Source of the DNA: Dastarcus helophoroides
Taxonomy: Eukaryota > Arthropoda > Insecta > Coleoptera > Bothrideridae
Assembly (NCBI GenBank): GCA_028583605.1
Contig: CM053337.1
Span: forward strand, 24,662,162 to 24,726,161
Reading direction: 5' to 3'
Length of the DNA: 64,000 nucleotides
The stretch's first letter is position 1; every line of letters starts with the position of its first letter. Shown here one piece after another: positions 35,701-44,700 of this stretch. Made by a program: the position numbers and the translations under genes. The notes beneath the pieces were generated by a model. That model had not been told where the DNA came from, searched no databases, and worked only from the letters and a program-made list of their open reading frames with translations.

Positions 35701-38700
35701 ACAATTTTGAAAAGTATAACTTTTTTAAAACCTTTTTAATAGTTTCTTTTTAGATCGAAATTTTCAGTACAGTAAATTGGATCTTCGAGAAGAAATCAAA
35801 GATTTTGAAAAGGTCAAGATTTTCAAAAACGTTAAAATTTCGAGAAAATATTTTGAAATTTTAAGAAAAAGTTAGAAATTTGAAGAAGGGATGTTTTGAA
35901 AGAGGTAAAATATTCAATAATAAATTGAATTTTAAAAGTCAAGTTCTTCAAAAAAGCTTACAATTTTGAAAGCATTGGACATTAAAAAAATTTTATTTGA
36001 AAATAGTCAACATTTTCAATTAAATTCGAAATGTAGATGCTCTCCTATGACTTAAGAATTTGTACACAAATAGATACCGATTAATTAGGTCAAAAATAAG
36101 TTGAACTTGTTATTCTATTGTTAAATTTTGATCATATGCGTTACTAATTTCAGTAAATAGTGATCGCAGCTGTTGTGTAAATCAAAGATATTTTTAAATA
36201 AAATGTATATGGTCATTTTCATTTTACAAGGGAAGCTGTGTTTCCCTAGCTTCCATGAAAAACACGCCACTGGATGCAACATATGGAATAGCATAACGAG
36301 CGCATTTGAAGTTCGAGCAACGAAGGAACGAGAACTTTGAAAAATAAGTTATGCTATTCCTGTTGCAGAAGATTTTTTGTAATGTTATTTGTCAAAAATT
36401 CAATAACATAGTTATTTAAATTTTTTTTTGAAAATCGCAGTAGGGAAATTTTATCATACTAATTAAGTTGGTACAATTGGATACGCCACGAATCGAAACA
36501 ACATCCACAATAAAATAAACTTTACTAAATATCGTATTAGTTTTATTGCTTACTAAAAGAATCGATGACTCACGAAAAATGATCACTTATAATTTATAAA
36601 ATCTAAAAAAATAATGAATGTAAAAAAATATTTTATTTTTATACAGGCGCCCCTCAAAATTTGGCGCCACGGGCAGTCGCCCGGCTTGCCCGTCCCTTTA
36701 TCCGGCGCTGAGTACTAGTTTGAATTTAGTTGGCTCCAATACGGGCGATCGAAGTATTAGAAAATGAAGATTTTCTATTCCACGCTTGGTTTTAAAAAGA
36801 GCAGAAAAAGTTCGGAACAAGGTGTTACAATAGTAATTTTTTTCAGCTAAATACAGCCATGCATACAGCCATGGACTGGATGACCTTTTCTTTTGGACGA
36901 TAGAGGCTTTTGTTGGGTCCATGCACTTTTTTTTGGTTGTTAAAAATATAGCGGACTGAAGAAGGAGAATTTGGAGTATTGGACTTAATGAGCTTCTTTT
37001 TTTGGTGGTCAGAGTTGGAATGATAAACTTTTTCTTTGGTGGAAAGGACTGATCCTTGGTTATCTTCAAAAAATAAAATACCAATCTCTCTGAAGATGAT
37101 AGCTTGGCTGGAGCAACCTTTGTTATGTTTTTTAGCCTTTCTTGATTTCAGAGGACAAGATTTGTATTTCAAACTTTTTTAGTCATCACGAATACTCAAA
37201 TGGGAGGCTTCGTAGGGTTTATGAAACTTTGAAGCTTTGAAAGTGTTCCGGGACTACTAAAAGGGTTAATAGTTTCCTAATACGATTTGACCATGAAAAA
37301 TGTTGTCTTATTTGTGAATTCTGATCGTGGAAACTCGTGACCAAATGATTTTTTTAAATCGATAACAACGATATTATTATTAAGAAAAATACTTAATTCA
37401 GTTCTATGATCGTGCACAATATCGAATGTCACTTTATGTAAATGTATAAGTTTTTTTCTAGTCATTCTAATCTTCTTCTTCACCCCTATGAAGAATTTGT
37501 CACAGAAATACCGATTTTTATCAAACCGCAAACGTCAAAATTCAGCATACTGACAAAATGTCTTGACTTTTAAATTATTTGTAAGCTTTGCAGCTAAACC
37601 TCCTTCCTGTACCTTTGGCTGTTCCAGAATTATTCCGTGAACTATATAACTAATTTTGGTTGTCTACTTTTTGTTATTTTTGACGAAAAATCAGGTAAAG
37701 TCAAAAACTGGATATACGTATCTTGACATATTAAACATGTTTTTATCTTACATTACATCGTTTTTCATATAAAATATGATGAAAACCAGTCAGGGTTGCT
37801 ATGATATCATCAGTGGAACATCATTTGTATTATATCAAAGAATTAAGAGGTGGTTTAAAGACCTAAGTGATTTTTTTACAGCCAGCTCCAAAGAAACCGG
37901 TCACCAAGGTGGTATCTTCATCTCCTGCCAGAACAGACCCAGCAAGAACTCATTCTCCTGTGGCCAAAACCGTTTCAAGTCCTCCAAATACCAACCGCTC
38001 TAAGGTAAATTAAAAAATAAATTTAAGTCGTTTTTCAGCTATATACCATATTGGGAAGTTTATATGGGCCTCTGGTAAAGAAGAATGTAGTTATTGGGCA
38101 TTATTAAGGCGAGATAAATATAGTTACAATCTGAAGACGATAGTTTGGCTATTGAAACGCGTTAGATCAATTGTTGTTGTTGTGCTTTTTAATCTTTCTT
38201 GATTTCAGAGGACAAGATTTGTATATAAATTCTCAAAAGTGCATGAAAATAATTAACCAATTTGCTAATAACAGAAATTTGAAATCAGATGCTATACTCA
38301 AAGTCAACATTCGAATTATTTCATTTCGGAGGATAGTTAAATATTGCTTGGCAGTTTATATTTCTGTTTATGAAAAATAACTCCGAGTTGACATCGTCTC
38401 CTCATTCAAAGCCAGACAATCCATGTAAACCTTCCAAACTGTGTGCCAAAAAAACCATCCCATCTTTACCTGATCATTTTAAAATCGAGGATAATTTTTT
38501 TATTGCAGATGTCAAAACAGGTCAAAACTCCCAGCAACGCGAGACCTTCGATGAAACAGTCGAACCCAAGATCTCCCGTTGTCAGAGATGATTTAACCGA
38601 ATGTAGATATTGCGGCCGAAGGTTCGCAACAGACCGAATTAACGTTCACGAGGATGTATGTTCGAAAACTGCGAAGAAGAAGAGGAAGGAGTACGACGCT

Positions 38701-41700
38701 CTGAAACACAGGGTCCAAGGTACGGAGCTGGAACCGTTCATAAGAAAAGTTGGGAAGAAAGGAACCCTGGTAAGTTGAAGGTTTGGACAATTAATTGACC
38801 TCTTAGTCAAGATTTCTAAAAAAAAAAGTTAAGGTGGTACGGTCGGTTTTAGAATTATCTTTTAGAACTTAATGAAATTGGACATCAATATGTCCAATGT
38901 CTACCAATGTAGATTTTAGTAAGATAATGATTCTGTTAAGTTTTTCAAAGAGTGATTTGTGATACATACATAGTAGAGACCTGCAGGATTAAGTGCAGAT
39001 GTAATCGGATTATAATCGCCGATTATTTTTCACGAGTATGTAATCGTCGCATCGTGGCGTCGTTGGCATTGTACCGAATATACTAGGGATGTCGATCTAA
39101 GATCGATTAATCGAAAAATCGATTTTTGGAAGTGTCAAGGTCGATTTTTTAGATCGATTTCAAATAAAAGATCGATCTAATGAACGATTCAAAAATCTTA
39201 AGAATCGGATCGATTTACCTTAGATGTAGGTCACTGTAAATTTAGTGACAAAACTTTTTTATTTTTATATAAGTGTATTTATGCCGTTATGTTATTCTCC
39301 ACTTCCATGTGCTAGCAATAGCTACGCTAATAAGCCAACAGATGGCAGCATTAACATTTCTTTTCATTCATTAAATCATTGACTGAATAGAAAAGATAAT
39401 GTTGTCATATATTTGCAGGAAAAATTCCGTACATACGCAGTTAAAATTAATTAATTAATTAACAAAAATTACACTACGTTATTTTATTACCTGTTGTCCC
39501 CCTTAAAAACTTTTATTTAGTCATTGAACACGTTACACACTTTACACACGTATTAACAAATACACTACAAAATTGGAAAAAGTTTATTTTTTTTGTAGTA
39601 AAAATTACAAGAGCGTAGAAAGTACATCAATTTGAAAAAAAAAAATTATCACCGAATGTTGACTTTTTCTTATCTAAATCCCGAGATTAAATTCAAAATT
39701 TCGACTTTGAAAAAAAAGTCAAAATTTGTAGTTTAAAAAAGTTAAAATTTCATTTTTAAATCGAAATTTATCGAAATGTTGCATAGAAACGACATCGATG
39801 AAAAAGAAATGTGAGTTTTAGAAATTTTGATTTTTTTCTCAAACTTCGACTTTTTTCTTAAATTTCAACTTTTTTCTCAAAATTTCGACTCTTTTCTCGA
39901 AATTTAGACTTTTTTCTTAAATTTCGACTCTTTTTCAAAATTTTGACTTTTTTCTCGAAATTTTAACCTTCTCAAATTTCGATTTTTTTCTCAAAATTTC
40001 GACCTTTTTCTCCGAATTTCGTTTTTTTTTCTCAAATTTCGGCTTTTTCTCGAAATTTCGACATTTTTCTCCAATTTCGACTTTAAATCTCAAAATTTCG
40101 ACTTTTTTTCTCGAAATTTTAACTTTTTTCTCGAGATTTCGACTTTTTCCTCGAAATCTCGACTTCTTTCTCAAATTTCGACTTTTTTCTCGACATCTTT
40201 CAAACTTTCGACTTTTTTCTCAAAGTTTTGACTCTAAACTCAAAATTTCGACTTTTTTTTCAAATTTCGACTTTTTTCTCAAAATTTCGACTTTTTTCTG
40301 GAAATTTTGACTTTTTTTGAAAATTTCAATTTTTTCGAAATGTTACAAAAGCGTAGAAAGGAAATCGATTTAAAAAATGTTATTTTTAGAAATTTCGACT
40401 TTTTTCTCAAATTTCAACTTTTTTCTCGAAATTTCGACCTTAATCTGAAAAGTTCGACTTTTTTCTCGAATTTTCGTTTTTTTTTTCCTCAAATTTCGAC
40501 CTTTTCCGAAATTTCAATTTTTTTCTCGAAATTTCCACTTTTTTCTCAAAATTTCGAATTTTTTCTGGAAATTTCAACTTTTTCGAAATGTTACAAAGGC
40601 GTAGAAAGGACATCGATTAAATAAAATGGTATTTTTAGAAATTTCGACACTCTCAAATTTCGATTTTAAGCTCGAAAATTCAACTCTTTTTTTCTCGAAA
40701 TTTTGACTTTTCTCTCAAATTTCGACTTTTCTTTCAAAATTTTGACTTTTGTCTCGAATTTTGGCCTTCTTCTCAAATTTCGATTTTTTTCTTGAAATTT
40801 CGAACTTTTTCTCCAAATTTCGTTTTTTTTTTCTCTCAAAGTTCGACTTTTTCTCGAAATTTTCACCTTCGACTTTAAATTCATAATTTCGATTTTTTTT
40901 TCTCGAAGTTTCGACTTTTTTCTCAAATTTCAACTCTTTTCTCGAAATTTTTACTTTTTTCTCGAAATTTCAACTTCTTTTCTCAAATTTCGACTTTTTT
41001 CTCAAATTTCGACTTTATTCTTAAAATTTCGACATTTTTATGAAAATTTGGAATTTTTTTTTAAAATTTTAACTTTTTCGAAATGTTACAAAGGCGTAGA
41101 AAGGAAATCGAATAAAAAAATCTCATTTTTAGAAATTTCGATCTTTTTTTTCAAATTTCGATTTCAAGCTCGAAATTTCGACTTTTTTCTCGAAATTTCG
41201 ACTTTTTTCTCGAAATTTCGACTTTTTTCTTCAATTTCGACTTCTTTTCTCAAAATTTCGACTTTTTTTTTTCGAAATTTCGTTTTTTTTTCTCAAAATT
41301 TGACTCTTTTCTCGAAATTTTGACCTTATTATCAAAATTTCGACATTTTTCTCAAAATTTCGGCTTTAAACTCAAAATTTCGACTCTTTTTCTCAAATTT
41401 CGACTTTTTTCTTGAAATTTAGACCTTAATATCGAAATTTCGATATTTTTCTTGAAATTTTGCCTTTTTTTCTCGAAATTTCGACTTTTTTCTTGAAATT
41501 TCGACTTTTTTCTCAAAATTTCGAATTTTTTCTCGAAATCTCGACTTTTTTCTGGAAATTTCGACTTGTTTCTGAAAATTTCAACTTTTTCGAAATATAA
41601 CAAAGGTGTATAAAAAACATCGATAAAAAAAAATGTTAATTTAAGAAATTTCAACTTTTTTTCTTAAATTTCAATTTTAAGCTCGAAATTTCGACTTTTT

Positions 41701-44700
41701 TCTCGAAATTTCAACTTTAATTTCGAAATTTCTAAAATAAAGACCAAAATTTGCCAATTAAAAATAGCAATTATTGAACGCACCCTACTACCAACTGTCA
41801 AGATTGTTGGGAAAGAGGGGTGGTGGGACGTAACTGTCATCTGTCTAATTTAACCATAAAGTATAGAAATTTTAACTTATTCTCGAAATTTCGAGAAAAA
41901 ATTCGGTATCAATGTCGAAATTCCGAGATTAAAATCGAACTTTCGACATTAATCTCGGAATTTTAAGAAAAAATTAGAAATTTCAAGAAAAAAGTCGAAT
42001 TTTCGAGTATAAAGTCGAAATTTTGAGTTTAAAGCCGAAATTTCGACTTTAAATCCAAGATTTCGAGATTAAAGTCCAAATTTCGAGAAAAAAAAAGTCG
42101 AAATTTCGATTTTATTTTTCGAAATTTCGACTTTTTTTTCAAGATCAAAGTCGAAATCCCTAAAAATACTATTTTTAATCAATGTCCTTTTTACGCTTTT
42201 GTAAAATGTCGAAATTTCTAAATATAATTTTTTTAATCAATGCCTTTCTGCGCTTTTGTAAAATGTCGACTTTGAACTCGAAAATTCGACTTTTTTCTCG
42301 AAAATTCCATTTTAACCTTGAAATGTCAAGAAAAAAGTCGAAATTATGGGTAATAAAAAATTGTAATTACTGAACATACCCTACTGCTAAGTATCAATAT
42401 TAAATTGTAGAAGGGTGGGCGCTTAGAATATAGTCTTATATTCTAAGGGTTAGTGGGGCTCAACTGTCATCTGCCGATTTATCTCGAAATTTCGTAAAAA
42501 AATAAGTTGAAGTTTCGAGATTAAAGCCGAAATTTCGAAAAAAAAGTTGAAATTTCGACTTTAAACTCAAAATTTCGACTTTTCTCCTTGAAATTTCGAC
42601 TTTTTTCCTCGAAATTTCAATTCTTTTCTCGAATTTCGACTTTTTTTTTCTCAAAATTTCGACTTTTTTCTTAAATTTCAACTTCGTTTTTCTCAAATTT
42701 CGACTTTTTTTCTCGAAAATTCAATTTTTTTTCTTAATTTTCGACTTTTTTCTCAAATATCGACTTTTTTTCCTCGAAATTTCGACTCTTCTCGAATTTC
42801 GAAATTTGCTTTTCTCGAAATTTCGACTTTTTCCTCGAAATTTTGACTCTTTTCTCAAATTTCGACTTTTTTCTCGAAATATTTCGAAGTTTTGATTTAT
42901 TTTTCGAAATTGTTACTTTTTGAAATGTTTTTTTTTAAATTTCGACTTTTATCTCAAAATTTTGACTTTTTTCTTGACATCTCGATCTTTTTCGCGAAAT
43001 TTCGTTTTTCTTTCTCAAATTTCAACTTTTTTCTCGAAGTTTTGACCTTAATATAGAAATTTCGACATTTTTCTGGAAATTTTGACTTTAAAGTCAAAAT
43101 TTCAACTTTTTTTTTCGAAATTTCACTTTTTTTTCTTCAAAATTTCGACTTTTTTCTCGAAATCTCCACTTTTCATCAAATTTCGGCTTTTTCTCGAAAT
43201 TTCGACGTTTTTCTACAAATTTCGGCTTTTTTCTCAAATTTCTACTTTTTTCTCGGAATTTCGACTTACGTTTTTCTAAATTTTCGACTTTTCTTCTCGA
43301 AATTTTGAGCTTATAAAGTCGAAGTTTCGACTTTTTCTCAAATTTCGATTTTTTTTTCAAATTCCGACTTTTTTTCTCAAAATATTGATCTTATTCACAA
43401 AAATTCGATTTAAAACTCGAAATTTTGATTTTTTTTTCGAAATTTTAACTTTAATCTCGAAATTTCTAAGGAAAAGACCAAAATTTGCTAATTAAAAATA
43501 GCTATTATTGGTCGCACCCTACTACCAACTGTCAACATTGTTGGGAAAGAGGAGTGGTGGGACGTAACTGTCGTCTGCCTAATTTAACCATAGTGTGCTT
43601 ATTATAGAGCGACTTATTCTCGAAATTTCGAGAAAACATTAGATATCAAAGTTGAAGTTCCGAGATTAAAGTCGAAATTTCGAGATTAATCTCGGAATTG
43701 TAGGAAAAAAGTAGAAATTTCAAGGAAAAAGTCGAATTTTCGAGAAAAAAGTCGACATATTAAGTGTAAAGTCGAAATTTCGGGTTTAAAGCCGAAATTT
43801 CGAGTTTAAATCCGAAATTTCGAGATTAAAGTCGAAATTTCGAGAAAAAAAGTCGAAAATTCGAAAAAAATCGATATTTCGAAAAAAAAGTCAAAATCTC
43901 TTAAAATATTTTTTTAAATCAATGTCTTTTTTACGCCTTTGTAAAATGTCGAAATTTCAAAATTTAATTTTTTTTAATCAATGCCTTTCTACGCTTTTGT
44001 AAAATGTGGACTTAGAACTCGAAATTTAGAATTTTTTCTCGAAAATTCCATTTTAATCTTGAAATGTCAAGAAAAAGTCGAAATTTTGGGTAATAAAAAT
44101 TTGAATTTACTGAACGTATCCTACTACTAAGTGTCAATATTAAATTGTAAAAAAGTTGGTGCTTAGAATATAGTCTTATATTCTAAGGGTTGGTGGGGCT
44201 TAACTGTCATCTGCCTAACTTAATCATAGAATAAGAAATGTCGACTTATCTTGAAATTTCGAGATTAAAGCCGAAATTTCGACTTTATGTATGACATTTT
44301 CTCAAAACAAGTCGAAATTTGGAGAATAAAGTAGAAATTTCCACTTTAATTTTCAGTTTAAACTTCATATTTCTAAATATATTTTTATAAATGAATGCCC
44401 TTTCTACATCTTCGTAAAAAACTAAAAATGCATTAATAAAAAACAAATCAGAAAATAAATATGTATCGGATGTTTTTAATTAGGAATAAATAATTAAAAT
44501 ATAAATATTAGTGTTTAAAATCCAAGAAAAAACTTTCAAAATTAAACGCCAATTCATTATTATCATTCAATTTTTCTTTTATTAGAAATGTTTAATAATT
44601 TCACCAACAAGGCGATTTATCGGAAATCGACCTTTCAGCACCCAATTTTATCGGGAATCGATACTTTTGTTCACGATTCGAATCGATCCAAAACTCGATT

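Larger units (their letters stand above)
32095..36272. mobile_element. hAT-like non-autonomous element, 8-bp TSD GATGCAAC
   Basis: The ends are CAGTGGCGTATCGTGAC and, inverted, CAGTGGCGTGTTTTTC. Subterminal sequence is also inverted (TTTCATG...GGGGAAGC and TTTCATGGAAGC). An exact GATGCAAC flanks both sides (32087-32094 and 36273-36280). An 8-bp duplication and CAGTGGCG ends are hAT hallmarks. The 4.2-kb interior has no transposase. It is A-rich minisatellite (GTCGAAATTTTCAAAAAA variants) plus a nested TA-flanked foldback element (33997-35291). It lies in the 14.1-kb ZC2HC1 intron. Confidence 0.85.
31897..36710. mobile_element. Probable older hAT-like element (outer shell)
   Basis: The left end region (GAATCCGGTTCTAGAG ... 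GGCCCGGGT ... TTTGGCGCCC) and the right end region (GGCGCCACGGGCAGTCGCCC ... CCGGCGCTG) have imperfect inverted similarity and the GC-rich GGCGCCAAATTTTG word typical of some hAT termini. I could not define a clean 8-bp duplication. The 32095-36272 element sits inside it. Ends are approximate. Confidence 0.4.

Noticed and set aside
38370..38508. Possible extra ZC2HC1 coding exon (Ser/Pro-rich open frame)
   Set aside because: There is no suitable acceptor and donor pair, and the frame does not match the phase-0 junctions of the flanking exons.
39935..43360. Many open frames rich in KVEISRKKSKFEKK or FFSKFRLFSRNFDFF
   Set aside because: They are translations of the 20-bp minisatellite on one strand or the other. 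They repeat with the DNA unit and have no independent start, domain or splice context.
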